DNA of 64,000 nt from JBBSEX01 sp038239345 (GCA_038239345.1 JBBSEX010000004.1:1-64000), one strand, 5' to 3'. Positions 42,116 to 51,099 are shown, numbered from the stretch's first letter. The notes: generated by a model from the letters alone, not told the origin. Numbers and translations: made by a program.

Positions 42116-43633
42116 ATGAATTCCGTATTTAATTCGCCATTGGGGCTGGTAATCGGCGTTGGGCTGATGGTTCTTGTGGTCGTGTTCATTATGTCGGTAG
42201 CGGCAAGGCTCTACCGCAAGGCTGGTCCGCATGAGGCGCTGGTGGTTTACGGATTGCGGGGAACCAGAATCATTAAAGGCCGCGGTACCGTTATCCTCCC
42301 GATGGTTGAGAGCTATCGCGAGCTGTCTTTGCAATTGATGTCGTTCGACGTCGCGCCGCAGCAGGACCTCTACACCAAGCAGGGTGTCGCGGTAACGGTG
42401 GAAGCCGTTGCGCAAATCAAAGTGAAGTCCGATCCGGAGTCCATCCAGACCGCGGCTGAGCAGTTCCTCACCAAAACCGATGTCGCTCGCGAAGCGCTCA
42501 TCCGGCTGGTGATGGAAGGACACCTCCGCGGAATCATCGGCCAATTGTCGGTGGAGCAGATCGTGAAGGAACCGGAAATGGTGGGTGACCGGATGCGCGG
42601 TACTTGCGCCGACGATATGAACAAGATGGGGTTGGAAGTCATCTCCTTCACCATTAAAGAGGTTCGTGACAAGAACGAATACATCATGAACATGGGACGC
42701 CCTGATGTCGCTCGCATCAAAAGCGACGCCGACGTAGCGGCCGCCGAAGCGGAGCGGGTAACGGCGGTGCGGCGGGCCGAGGCTTTACGCGCGGCTACGG
42801 TTGCCAAGGCGGAATCGGAACGCGACATGGCGATTAACCTTTCCGAGTCGCAGAGAGCCGCGTCGGTCGCCCGCGCCCAAGCCGATCAGGAACGCGTCAT
42901 CGCCGAGGCTGGATCGTCGGCCAAACAGGCTGAGGCCCAGCGCGATCTGGAAATCAAGAGAGCGCAATATCTGGAGATGGTAAAACGCCAGCAGGCGCAA
43001 GCCGATAAGGCTTACGAAATTCAAGCCAGCGTCATGCAGCAGCAGGCGGTAACCGAATCTATCAAGGTTCGTCTGATTGAAAAGGAGCAGGAAACTAAAG
43101 TGCAGGAGGCGGAAATCCTGCGGCATGAAAAAGAATTGATCGCGACAGTCTTAAAAGGCGCTCAAATAGAGCGCCAGCGGATTGAAACCATGGCTTCCGC
43201 CGAACGCCAGAAACAGATATCGGAAGCTGAGGGCCGCGCCGCATCCACAAGGCTGCAGGGTGAAGCCGAAGCCGACGTCATTCTAATGAAGGGCCAAGCC
43301 GAAGCCAAGGCGATGAACGTGAAGGCCGAAGCTTATCAGGAATGGAACCAGGCCGCCGTTGCCGATAAATTGATCACTGGTCTGCCGGAAGTGGTTCGGG
43401 CGCTGGCTGCGCCGCTGTCCAATATCGACAAGATCACAATCGTGTCCACGGGCAACGACGAGACTTCGGGAATGCACAAGATCACCGGGGATTTAACCAA
43501 GATCGCAGCCCAGGTGCCGGCGTTGTTTGAAGCGCTGTCGGGCATGCAGATGTCGGAGCTGTTGGGCAAGGTCAAGTTGATTGGAGATAAATCCGGAAGG
43601 CCGGGCGCGTCCGGCAATGGCGTAGAGAAGTAG
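42116..43633 (+). CDS. Flotillin/YqiK-like SPFH membrane protein
   Basis: A 505-residue protein: a membrane helix at about 12-27, an SPFH domain at 30-205 (PHEALVVYGLRGTRIIKGRG, MSFDVAPQQDLYTKQGV), and a long helical segment rich in Glu-Ala-Glu repeats at about 205-420 that drives oligomer formation. The C-terminal part contains GLPEVVRALAAPLSNIDKITIV. Flotillins gather membrane microdomains and work with NfeD partners. A good ribosome-binding site, AAAAAGGAG, precedes the ATG. The intrinsic terminator immediately downstream separates it from pspA. Confidence 0.92.
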   Translation: MNSVFNSPLGLVIGVGLMVLVVVFIMSVAARLYRKAGPHEALVVYGLRGTRIIKGRGTVILPMVESYRELSLQLMSFDVAPQQDLYTKQGVAVTVEAVAQIKVKSDPESIQTAAEQFLTKTDVAREALIRLVMEGHLRGIIGQLSVEQIVKEPEMVGDRMRGTCADDMNKMGLEVISFTIKEVRDKNEYIMNMGRPDVARIKSDADVAAAEAERVTAVRRAEALRAATVAKAESERDMAINLSESQRAASVARAQADQERVIAEAGSSAKQAEAQRDLEIKRAQYLEMVKRQQAQADKAYEIQASVMQQQAVTESIKVRLIEKEQETKVQEAEILRHEKELIATVLKGAQIERQRIETMASAERQKQISEAEGRAASTRLQGEAEADVILMKGQAEAKAMNVKAEAYQEWNQAAVADKLITGLPEVVRALAAPLSNIDKITIVSTGNDETSGMHKITGDLTKIAAQVPALFEALSGMQMSELLGKVKLIGDKSGRPGASGNGVEK

Positions 43634-43635
43634 CT

Positions 43636-43677
43636 CGAAGGCGGCGTCGCAAGCAGGGCGCCGCTCTTCGTTTTTTT
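43636..43677 (+). terminator. Intrinsic terminator between the flotillin gene and pspA
   Basis: CGAAG-GCGGCG (43636-43646) pairs with CGCCGC-T-CTTCG (43659-43670), giving an eleven-pair GC-rich stem with one bulged T and a 12-base loop, followed by seven T residues (43671-43677). It starts three bases after the flotillin stop, and the pspA ribosome-binding site AAGGAG follows the T-run, so pspA is probably transcribed by partial read-through. Confidence 0.8.
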
Positions 43678-43689
43678 AAGGAGTCTGCA

Positions 43690-44355
43690 ATGGCTTTACT
43701 CGAACGTGTAGCGACACTGATACGGGCGAACATCAACGATTTAATCGAAAAATCCGAAGATCCGGAGAAGTTGATCAGGCAAGTGCTGGTGGACATGCGA
43801 AACCAGCTACTGCAAGTGAAAACGCAGGTAGCAATCGCCCTTGCCGATCAACATTTGCTGGAGAAAAAACGCAAGGATGGGGTATTGAAGGCCGCCGAAT
43901 GGATCCGCAAGGCGGAACTCGCGGTTGATCGGAAAGACGACGAACTCGCCCGCGCCGCGCTGGAACGCTCGATCGCTGCGCAACTAACGGCCGACAATTT
44001 CCAGCAGCAGTGGGAAGATCAGAAACTGGAGGTGGAAAGCCTCAAGTCGGCGTTGTCGAAGTTGGATGCCAAGCTGTCGGAAACGCAAACAAAAAGCGAG
44101 ATGCTGATCGCCGAGCATCGGCGCGCCCGGCTTGTCAGCAGAGCAACCGAGGCCAAGGCCCGCATGGCCGGCCAAGCCAAGGATCCAGCCTTCGATAGAT
44201 TACAGAAGAAGGCGGCAAAAGCAGACGCACAAGGGCAGGCGGCTTCCTCAGTGGACGGATACAACATCGAAGAGCGCCTGGCCGCCCTCGATCGCGAACA
44301 GGAAATCGAGACGCTATTGCGGGATTTGAAAAAGAGAAGGCCGGGAGGCGCGTAG
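43690..44355 (+). CDS. pspA: PspA/IM30-family membrane-stress protein
   Basis: A 221-residue, almost wholly helical protein matching PspA/Vipp1: LLERVATLIRANINDLIEK at the start (the amphipathic membrane-binding helix), then EDPEKLIRQVLVDMRNQL and long coiled-coil helices to about residue 185, and a short C-terminal helix (IEERLAALDREQEIETLL). PspA polymers repair or stabilise damaged inner membrane. No pspF, pspB or pspC gene is nearby; the XRE regulator upstream probably takes over control. It has a strong ribosome-binding site, AAGGAG, seven bases before the ATG. Confidence 0.9.
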   Translation: MALLERVATLIRANINDLIEKSEDPEKLIRQVLVDMRNQLLQVKTQVAIALADQHLLEKKRKDGVLKAAEWIRKAELAVDRKDDELARAALERSIAAQLTADNFQQQWEDQKLEVESLKSALSKLDAKLSETQTKSEMLIAEHRRARLVSRATEAKARMAGQAKDPAFDRLQKKAAKADAQGQAASSVDGYNIEERLAALDREQEIETLLRDLKKRRPGGA

Positions 44356-44375
44356 GAGTACCGTCCTCCTCCTAC
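44352..44375. terminator. Possible bidirectional hairpin between converging genes
   Basis: GTAGGAG (44352-44358) and CTCCTAC (44369-44375) form a seven-base inverted repeat spanning both stop codons of the converging pspA and 44372-45031 genes. No T-run follows on either strand, so terminator activity is doubtful. Confidence 0.3.
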
Positions 44376-45031
44376 TTCGGCGCCAAAATTGGCTCCAACG
44401 ACAGCAACGCTTTACTCTTCGGAGCGTAATAAACAATGTACTCGGTATACGGCATAATCTTGTCGAACCCGGTGCGCCCGACTACGAAGGTCATACCGCC
44501 GATGAGGTAGGTATAGACGGCCGATGAACCCTCTTTCTTGTCCATCACCGACGACTCCACCGGTTCTAGCCGCCCTTGAATTCGGTCCACCTTCGCTCCA
44601 AATACGTCCATCAGCAGCGCCCAGTTCAGTTTCAGAAGCGAGAACGCAACCACCATCACCAGCACTAGCAAAAGCATGCTGATGGCAGTCGGAAGCTTCG
44701 TCGCTTCGGGCCCGCGAAAGAACAACGCGAACGCCTTGGGAAAGTTCAAGGTCAGGAAGCTATCGAGAAAGCCCGAAAGAAAAACGCCCGCCGAATGCTC
44801 TTCCCCTATCGACGCCCAGATGACGCGAAATAAAATCATCACCACCACCGCGCCCGCCGCGATGTAAAGTTTGTTCAAGCGGTGCGTCAAGACGAAACGT
44901 TCCTGATCCTTACCGAATTTCCCCGCTCGATTAGCTTCCAGATCGGTCGCTGAAAAATCGTGAGTGCTGGATAACGCCAGAATCTCTTCGACGGCATCGC
45001 GCCGGTTCGTCGCGAAATTGGATTGACTCAT
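44372..45031 (-). CDS. Membrane protein of unknown function
   Basis: A 219-residue protein with two hydrophobic helices (about 50-70 and 115-135) joined by a loop containing EEHSAGVFLSGFLDSFLTLNF. The C-terminal half is probably cytoplasmic (AVYTYLIGGMTFVVGRTGFDKI) and the N-terminal part is charged. I do not recognise a family. It follows the zinc-ribbon/ankyrin gene by nine bases and converges with pspA, so its membership in the membrane-stress cluster is likely from position. Function unassigned. Confidence 0.62.
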   Translation of the reverse strand: MSQSNFATNRRDAVEEILALSSTHDFSATDLEANRAGKFGKDQERFVLTHRLNKLYIAAGAVVVMILFRVIWASIGEEHSAGVFLSGFLDSFLTLNFPKAFALFFRGPEATKLPTAISMLLLVLVMVVAFSLLKLNWALLMDVFGAKVDRIQGRLEPVESSVMDKKEGSSAVYTYLIGGMTFVVGRTGFDKIMPYTEYIVYYAPKSKALLSLEPILAPK

Positions 45032-45040
45032 TCAGCCTTC

Positions 45041-46972
45041 TTAGGACAATGTTTGTTGGGCCTGATGTGCCACGTCAGCGTCCTGGTCTGCCGTTAGCTT
45101 GCGCAATACACTCAGCGGTGTTGCCTTGTTCGCCGCCACAGCGGCTCTGACAAGAGGATTAGGACTCACCGAAAGCGCTTCCGCGAGCGCTACCAGATCG
45201 GCCTGTTCAAAGCCTTCCATCGTCGTCGCCAGCGCCACCTGGACCTCGGAATCCGGGAATTGCGCCAAGCGCGAGAGTTCCACCTGGGTTAACGATTGCC
45301 GTCCAGCACGGCTGCGGAGAAGGTTACGCAGCACCGCTGGATTGGCATCGCGGGCCAACTGCCCTACCGTCGCCGGCTGTAGAGAATTCTTAGTAGCTAC
45401 GTTAGCTCGAACGGCCGACGAATCGGATTTCGCCAGGGCATCGAAGGCTTTCGAATTCTTCGGGTCGTCATCGAGCGTGGCGCTGATGGCGGCCAACATA
45501 CGCGGCCCCACTTCACACTCAATGCCGGCAATCACAAGCCGTGCGCTAGCTCCCTTTTGTTCCACCGAGGCTGTCGTGACGGGCGCGGCCTGCTGGGGTG
45601 GAGGAGCCGTCTGCACCGGCGGAGGCGGAGGAGGAGGCGGCGGGGTCGGAGCAGGAGGTGGCGGCGGAGTGGGTCGGGGTGCAATCGGCGGCGCGCTTAC
45701 CGGCTGCGGGGCACTTACCGGCTGCTGCACCTGCACCGGAGGAGCAGCCGCAAATACTCCCGGACCCCACGCCACCGCGATAAATCGCTTTTCGGCATCC
45801 ACCGGCGTGCTGTATTTGGCGGCGTTCGGCTGCCAGCCTTCCACGATCTCGTCTTCGATATAGCGCGTGTCGGCGAGCACCACGGCGTAATTGGCGGCTT
45901 GCGACGGCGTCTCTTCCAGGGGCAGCGTGCCCGCGGGCCCGGCCGCGATCTTATACCCGCCCGGGCCGCAGATCCGATCCAGCTCGTGGTGTCCCACGGA
46001 AAGCTGCCAGATACGATCCACCTCGTGTTCGGTCATCGCATAGAAGGCCTGAGCGTCGGCGTCCAGAAAGGCCTTCAGCTCACCGCCTGTGCGATTCACC
46101 ACTACCTTCGATTCCCCATTTGCGTTGCTGAAATAACCGGCGATGGGCTGTGCTTCGGCATCTTTCCAAAGTGCAAAAAACTTTCGCGCCGGTAATTTGG
46201 AACTGAATGAGCCGCCGTTGTCCCTTACCCAATCGCGCGTCACGGCGTTGGCGAAAACGTAGTAATGCAAGGATGCGGCAATCACCGGCGCCTTGGCCGG
46301 AGCGGGAGGCGGAGTTGCCTGTCCCAGTGGCGATCCCTGGTTTAACGGACCCACCGACGCGTCGGCCTTCCCTTCCAGCACAGCTCGCAATTCCGGATGA
46401 CCGCCTTCCATCGCCAGATCGAGCGATGTCCGGCCGTCGAAGTTACGGGCGTACGGGTCGGCTCCGGCGCGCAGCAGAAGTCCAGCCACTTTCTGGCGTC
46501 CAAAGTAGGATGCAAAATGCAGTGGCGTCGTACCCTCGTCGTTCCATGAACGCGCGTCGGCGCCGCGTTGCAGGAGGAGTTCCACTACCGTATCGCTCCC
46601 ACGGCGGGACGCTAAATGGAGAGGCGTATCCCCCCGCGGACCTTTCGTATTTACGTTCGCCCCGGCATCCAGAAGATGGGAGATCCGCGGCAAATCTTCG
46701 CCTTCCACCACCTGAAATAAATCAGTGGGGCTCGGCGGACTCTGCGGCTGTGACGGCGGCGCCGCTGGCGGGAGCCCCGATATCGCACTGGCCGAGGGCG
46801 GTGGCATTTGACCACCGGGTTGCCCCCCAAACTGACCTCCGGGCTGTCCTTCGAACGGACCGGCCGGTGGCGCTGACGACAGCCCCACGGGTGGTGCCCC
46901 CAATGGCGCCCCGCAGTGAATACAGAACCTGTTTCCCTTTTGGGCCGGCTTACCGCAAATATCGCAGAACAT
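45041..46972 (-). CDS. Zinc-ribbon/ankyrin-repeat protein with poly-proline linker and HEAT-like tail
   Basis: A 643-residue modular protein. It has a zinc ribbon at about 3-22 (CDICGK and CIHCGA), a Gly/Gln/Pro-rich linker at 25-85, and three to four ankyrin repeats at 85-205 (GDTPLHLASRRGSDTVVELLLQ, GTTPLHFASYFGRQKVAGLLL). A beta-rich segment of unknown fold spans 235-400 and a very proline-rich linker 410-465. The C-terminal helical repeats at 500-640 resemble leucine-rich-variant/HEAT units (NPAVLRNLL, SEVQVALATT, NPLVRAAVAA). ATG 46972 follows GGAGG by seven bases; the TTG just before it is rejected. Protein-binding scaffolding is likely. Confidence 0.72.
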   Translation of the reverse strand: MFCDICGKPAQKGNRFCIHCGAPLGAPPVGLSSAPPAGPFEGQPGGQFGGQPGGQMPPPSASAISGLPPAAPPSQPQSPPSPTDLFQVVEGEDLPRISHLLDAGANVNTKGPRGDTPLHLASRRGSDTVVELLLQRGADARSWNDEGTTPLHFASYFGRQKVAGLLLRAGADPYARNFDGRTSLDLAMEGGHPELRAVLEGKADASVGPLNQGSPLGQATPPPAPAKAPVIAASLHYYVFANAVTRDWVRDNGGSFSSKLPARKFFALWKDAEAQPIAGYFSNANGESKVVVNRTGGELKAFLDADAQAFYAMTEHEVDRIWQLSVGHHELDRICGPGGYKIAAGPAGTLPLEETPSQAANYAVVLADTRYIEDEIVEGWQPNAAKYSTPVDAEKRFIAVAWGPGVFAAAPPVQVQQPVSAPQPVSAPPIAPRPTPPPPPAPTPPPPPPPPPVQTAPPPQQAAPVTTASVEQKGASARLVIAGIECEVGPRMLAAISATLDDDPKNSKAFDALAKSDSSAVRANVATKNSLQPATVGQLARDANPAVLRNLLRSRAGRQSLTQVELSRLAQFPDSEVQVALATTMEGFEQADLVALAEALSVSPNPLVRAAVAANKATPLSVLRKLTADQDADVAHQAQQTLS

Positions 46973-47101
46973 CAAAAGGCCTCCACAGACCTGCTACTGT
47001 CGCCCCAAACTTGGACCGACACCTCGGACTCTCGATCTTAATTCAGCGACCGTCCCTTTTCAACTAATCGGCAACAGTCGTGCCTAGCTACACATGCGTA
47101 T

Positions 47102-48082
47102 TCAGGATTCCTCATCGGTCAGAATCGCTTTCCCTATTATTTCGCGCTGCGCCAACGATCGTAGCGCGCGCGGTGCTTCGGCAAGGGTGAATTTAGCTCC
47201 AACCTGCGGATGGATCTGTCCGGCCGCGTACATATCCGCCAAAGCGCGATGCACCTCAACGCTATATTCCGGATGTTGCGCCGAATATCCGCCCCATAGA
47301 ACGCCCACGATGGAAATATCCTTGATCAGAATTCGATTCACGGCGATCGTGGGAATTTGGCCGCTGGCGAAACCCACTACTAGTAGCCGCCCCTGCGGAG
47401 CGATGCACTTCGTGGACAGATCGAATACGGAACCGCCGACCGGGTCGTAAATCACGTCGGCCCCCTTGCCGGTAATCGCTTTTACCCGGTCCACCCAGCT
47501 TGGGTCGCGGTAATTGATGACGTGTTCCGCCCCCTGTTCAAGGCAGAATGCGAGCTTCTCTTCGCTTCCGGCCGTTGCGATGATTCGTGCTCCCAAGGCC
47601 CGGCCGATCTGGATCGCCGACATGCCAACACCGCTTGCGCCCGCATGCACCAACAACCATTCGCCGGGTTGCGATTGGGTTCGTTTTGTCAGCGCGTAAT
47701 AAGACGTCTGGTACACGATCGGCAGCGCCGCGGCTTCCGTAACGCTCATCCCGTCAGGAATGGGAAAGGTCTTTATCGCGTCGCTCAACGAATATTCGGC
47801 GAAGCCCCCGCCATTCAAAATGGCCAACACGGAGTCGCCCAGGGAGAACTGCGTCACCTCATTGCCAACGGCGGCGATGGTACCCGCAACCTCCGCTCCG
47901 GGAGTGAACGGAAAGGGCGGTTTGATCTGATATTTGCCCTGCACCTGCAAAATGTCGAAGAAATTTAGCGCCGCCGCCGCATTGCGGATCAGCACCTGGC
48001 GCGGCCCTGGCACCGGAATGGGAATCTCCTCCAGCGCCATCCCTTCCGGTTCGCACCACTCTTTCACTTGCCAGGCTTTCAT
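47102..48082 (-). CDS. Zinc-free NADPH:quinone oxidoreductase (MDR family)
   Basis: A 326-residue medium-chain dehydrogenase/reductase. It starts MKAWQVKEW and has the substrate-side FPFTPGAEVAGTIAAVG near residue 60. The nucleotide-binding VHAGASGVGMSAIQIGRALGARII lies near residue 145, with GADVIYDPVGG after it. The zinc-binding Cys residues of true alcohol dehydrogenases are absent, as in quinone oxidoreductases. ATG 48082 has GGAG seven bases before it; the 66-codon longer open frame would overlap the divergent peptidase gene and is not used. The natural quinone or enone substrate is unknown. Confidence 0.87.
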   Translation of the reverse strand: MKAWQVKEWCEPEGMALEEIPIPVPGPRQVLIRNAAAALNFFDILQVQGKYQIKPPFPFTPGAEVAGTIAAVGNEVTQFSLGDSVLAILNGGGFAEYSLSDAIKTFPIPDGMSVTEAAALPIVYQTSYYALTKRTQSQPGEWLLVHAGASGVGMSAIQIGRALGARIIATAGSEEKLAFCLEQGAEHVINYRDPSWVDRVKAITGKGADVIYDPVGGSVFDLSTKCIAPQGRLLVVGFASGQIPTIAVNRILIKDISIVGVLWGGYSAQHPEYSVEVHRALADMYAAGQIHPQVGAKFTLAEAPRALRSLAQREIIGKAILTDEES

Positions 48083-48148
48083 CGTCGTCTCCGGGAACCA
48101 TGGTATCCGAAGAAGACACGCTCGCTCGCGATAGACTGGGGAGTGGCC

Positions 48149-49417
48149 TTGCCAACCCATTTGCCCGCCAAAGCCGCGGCACTCAACGCCAAAGCGGTGG
48201 CCGACCTGGCCCAGTCCGCCGGATTGCGGGATTGCTTGCAATGGTTTCAGCGGGAGCGGCAATGGATCACCGATCAACACGTCCAGCTATGCCGTATCGC
48301 TGCGCCGACTTTCTTTGAGCAGAAGCGCGCCGAATGGGTTGCCGAACAATTTCGCGCTATCGCGTGCGACGCCCAGATCGATCGCGCGGGCAATGTCGTC
48401 GCCTCCTTTTCTAACAACCGCGAAGGGCCCTTCGTCGCGATTACCGCTCATCTGGATACGGTGCTGGCGCCGCGAACGAACGAAGAAATCTCCGTCGGCG
48501 CGGGGGGCATGCTCCACGGTCCGGGAGTCTCCGACAACGGCGCGGGACTCATCGCCCTGTTGGCAATCGCTCGCGCCATGAAAGTCACGCATCTGGATGA
48601 AGAAGCCGGAGCAGCCGTGCTGTTCATCGCCAATGTGGGGGAAGAAGGCGAGGGTAATCTTAGCGGCATGCGCTATCTCTGCCGCCAATCGAATTTGGCG
48701 TCGAAGATCCGGGCGTTCCTGGTGCTCGACGGGCCGGCTACCGATCACATCACTTGCCAGGCACTCGCCAGCCGCCGCTTCGACGTTTCCATCGCCGGAC
48801 CCGGCGGCCATAGCTGGAGCGATTACGGCATCGGAAATCCGGTACACGCGCTCAGCCGGGCCATTACCCTATTTTCCGAGGTTCGCCTCAACGGCGCATC
48901 GTCGCCGCGGTCGTCATTTAACTTCGGCATCATTGAGGGCGGCTCCAGTATCAATTCGATTCCCACTTCGGCGCGCGCCAAAATCGACATTCGTTCCGAG
49001 AGCGGATCAAAGATCGACGAGCTGGCGGCGATGCTAACGCAGTGCGTGGAACGGGCCATCGAAGTGGAAAATGATCGCTCAACCGGTGGAAGGGTTACGG
49101 CGAAGATCAAGGAAATCGGTTCGCGTCCCGGTGGTCAATTGCCCCCGAACTCGCCCTTGCTCAGTTGTCTGCGGGCCGCCGACAACTATCTTGGCATTCG
49201 CGCCCATCTGGACGTGGCCTCCACCGATGCCAACATTCCCTTGTCCTTAGGCATTCCCGCCGTATCCATTGGCGCGGGCGGTCAAGGCGGTGGCGCCCAT
49301 ACTCCAGCCGAGTGGTACCACCCCGATGGCCGGGAATTCGGCTTGCGGCGAGTTGTTCTGACGCTCTGCCTATTACTGCGCGATCCCGACACGTTGAAGA
49401 GCGAATCCGGCGGATGA
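48149..49417 (+). CDS. M20-family metallopeptidase
   Basis: An M20 family peptidase of about 420 residues. Metal ligands are visible in order: TAHLDTV (His, with the Asp two residues on), GPGVSDNGAGLIALL (bridging Asp), NVGEEGEGNLSGM (catalytic Glu and ligand Glu), ASTDANIPLSLGIP (ligand Asp) and GGGAHTPAEWY (last His). The dimerisation insert lies between about residues 190 and 310 (GPGGHSWSDYG). It probably cleaves a peptide or acylated amino acid. The start is uncertain: TTG 48149 has GGGGAG five bases upstream, while GTG 48143 is an alternative. It is divergent from the quinone oxidoreductase, with 66 bases between starts. Confidence 0.8.
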   Translation: MPTHLPAKAAALNAKAVADLAQSAGLRDCLQWFQRERQWITDQHVQLCRIAAPTFFEQKRAEWVAEQFRAIACDAQIDRAGNVVASFSNNREGPFVAITAHLDTVLAPRTNEEISVGAGGMLHGPGVSDNGAGLIALLAIARAMKVTHLDEEAGAAVLFIANVGEEGEGNLSGMRYLCRQSNLASKIRAFLVLDGPATDHITCQALASRRFDVSIAGPGGHSWSDYGIGNPVHALSRAITLFSEVRLNGASSPRSSFNFGIIEGGSSINSIPTSARAKIDIRSESGSKIDELAAMLTQCVERAIEVENDRSTGGRVTAKIKEIGSRPGGQLPPNSPLLSCLRAADNYLGIRAHLDVASTDANIPLSLGIPAVSIGAGGQGGGAHTPAEWYHPDGREFGLRRVVLTLCLLLRDPDTLKSESGG

Positions 49418-50277
49418 GCGTTCACATCCCGCCGTCCCGCCTCAAGGCTGATCTCGGCCTGGTGTTCGTAGCCCTGTGTTGGGGAGCCACCTTTGTTCTT
49501 GTCAAAGCCGCGCTCCACGATGTCTCTACACTGCTCTTCCTTACCATCCGCTTTCTGCTGGCGGCGGTAGTTCTCGCTCTGATCTTTCGGCGAAGTTGGA
49601 TACCCCGGCGCAAAGCTGACCTGCTTGCCGGCGTCACAATTGGCTTCGTTTTGTTCAGCGGCTACGTGTTGCAAACCTTCGGCTTGCAATACACCACCGC
49701 GGCCAAAGCGGGATTTCTTACAGGGATGTATATCCCCCTGGTTCCCATCTTCGCCGCCATCGTTTACCGCAGGCTGCCGCAGCGGGTGGAGATCGTCGGG
49801 GTGATCGTTGCCGGAGCCGGATTGATTCTGCTCACCCTTCCCCAGGGCTCGTTCTCCATCAGCTTCGGTGACCTGCTTGTCCTGGCTTGCGCCGTCCCCT
49901 ACGCCATTCATATTCTGCTGCTGGGGCATTTCGCGAAACGGGTGAATTACACCACACTCAGCGTCTCCCAAATCGCCGCCGCCGGACTCTTCGGCGCGAC
50001 AGCATTCTGGTGGGCGGAAACGCCGCGGATCCACTGGAGCGGTCCGGTAATCACGGCGCTACTGGTCACAAGCCTGCTGGCAACGGCGGCGGCGTTCTCC
50101 ATTCAAACCTGGGCCCAACAATACACGACACCCACCCGAACGGCTTTGATTTTCTCCCTGGAACCCGTCTTTGCGTGGGTCGCGGCTTATTTGCTGGTGG
50201 GCGAGGTGCTGTCGCTACGGGCGGCAATCGGCGCGGTTCTAATTTTCTCGGGCATCGTCTTAGTGGAGTGGAAGTAG
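49414..50277 (+). CDS. EamA/DMT-family transporter
   Basis: A 287-residue membrane protein with ten helices made of two homologous EamA halves (VALCWGATFVLVKAAL at the start of the first, and the second beginning near LLVLACAVPYAIHILLL). The family exports amino acids, nucleotides or drugs. ATG 49414 overlaps the stop of the peptidase gene (ATGA), so the longer open frame starting at 49165 is a shadow of that gene. Coupling with a peptidase suggests export or uptake of a peptide breakdown product, but this is inference. Confidence 0.85.
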   Translation: MSVHIPPSRLKADLGLVFVALCWGATFVLVKAALHDVSTLLFLTIRFLLAAVVLALIFRRSWIPRRKADLLAGVTIGFVLFSGYVLQTFGLQYTTAAKAGFLTGMYIPLVPIFAAIVYRRLPQRVEIVGVIVAGAGLILLTLPQGSFSISFGDLLVLACAVPYAIHILLLGHFAKRVNYTTLSVSQIAAAGLFGATAFWWAETPRIHWSGPVITALLVTSLLATAAAFSIQTWAQQYTTPTRTALIFSLEPVFAWVAAYLLVGEVLSLRAAIGAVLIFSGIVLVEWK

Positions 50278-50299
50278 AATCCAATAAGGAGAAACAAGC

Positions 50300-50836
50300 A
50301 TGAAAGCTCAATTGATTTGCGGGGCCGCGTTGCTCGCAGCGGTGACACTAGCCTCGGCCCAAACGAAGCCCACGGCTGAAACTGAGACAGCGACGGTGAA
50401 CGGCAAAACGATCACCGTCAAGTACGCCGCACCCAGCGTGAATGGGCGCGAGGGAAAGATCTTCACGAAGGACGGGCTGATCTCGCATGACGGCACTTAC
50501 CCTGCTTGGCGCGCGGGCGCGAATACGGCGACGGCTTTACACACCGATGCCGATCTGAAATTCGGGAGTTTGGCGGTACCGGCGGGCGACTACACCCTCT
50601 ACGTAGACCTGTCGAATCCCGAACAGTGGACACTGATCGTCAATAAGCAAGTTGGGCAATGGGGAACCAAATACGACAAGGCGCAGGACCTGGGCCGCGT
50701 CAAAATGACCATGAGCAAGCCGTCGGCGCAGGTAGAAAAATTGCGCTATAAATTGACCGATCTGGGCGGCGATAAAGGCAAGCTGCAGTTGGATTGGGAG
50801 AACTACAGCGCATCCGCTGGCTTCAGCGCAAAGTAA
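50300..50836 (+). CDS. Exported DUF2911 domain-containing protein
   Basis: A 178-residue protein with a signal peptide (ICGAALLAAVTLASAQ, cut near residue 20). The mature part is a DUF2911 domain: VNGKTITVKYAAPSVNGREG and TYPAWRAGANTATALHTDADL, then PAGDYTLYVDL and a TLIVNKQVGQWGTKYD segment. Function is unknown; such proteins are usually exported and frequent in Acidobacteria and Bacteroidetes. It starts 23 bases after the transporter with AAGGAG upstream, so it may be co-transcribed. Confidence 0.82.
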   Translation: MKAQLICGAALLAAVTLASAQTKPTAETETATVNGKTITVKYAAPSVNGREGKIFTKDGLISHDGTYPAWRAGANTATALHTDADLKFGSLAVPAGDYTLYVDLSNPEQWTLIVNKQVGQWGTKYDKAQDLGRVKMTMSKPSAQVEKLRYKLTDLGGDKGKLQLDWENYSASAGFSAK

Positions 50837-50990
50837 CACTAGTCCGGCGTTTGTGAATTTGCATCCCCTTATTCCGGCGGCGAAAAAGCGCGTCTATCCT
50901 TCCGCTCATCCCGCCGGAACAGCCTTCCGATTGCCAAACGTAACCCTACCCTTATCTGGCGCGTCCGGTGCTAGTTATCCCCTTCGAAGA

Positions 50991-51020
50991 TTGACCCAAA
51001 CCGCGTCAACGTGATAGCGT
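50991..51020 (+). promoter_or_regulatory. Weak candidate promoter for the ATP synthase operon
   Basis: TTGACC (50991-50996) is a good -35 box; a poor -10 box, TAGCGT (51015-51020), follows after an 18-base spacer. It lies about 80 bases before the first atp gene in the 263-base gap. That gene has no clear ribosome-binding site before its ATG. Nothing else coding is seen in the gap. Confidence 0.35.
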
Positions 51021-51099
51021 AGCGGTATTGGGATTTTAGGTTGGGCGGCGAGAGTTGCGCCTGATCTCCCACGGTATCCGTTCCCGTTAAAAAATACAG

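Noticed and set aside
45099..47067. Long plus-strand frames (254 and 286 codons) opposite the zinc-ribbon/ankyrin gene
   Set aside because: They are antisense shadows of a GC- and Pro-rich gene, with low-complexity Arg/Gly/Ala translations and no domain.
49165..49413. N-terminal extension of the EamA transporter
   Set aside because: Lies inside the M20 peptidase gene; translation is Arg/Ser-rich, and ATG 49414 starts the family N-terminus.
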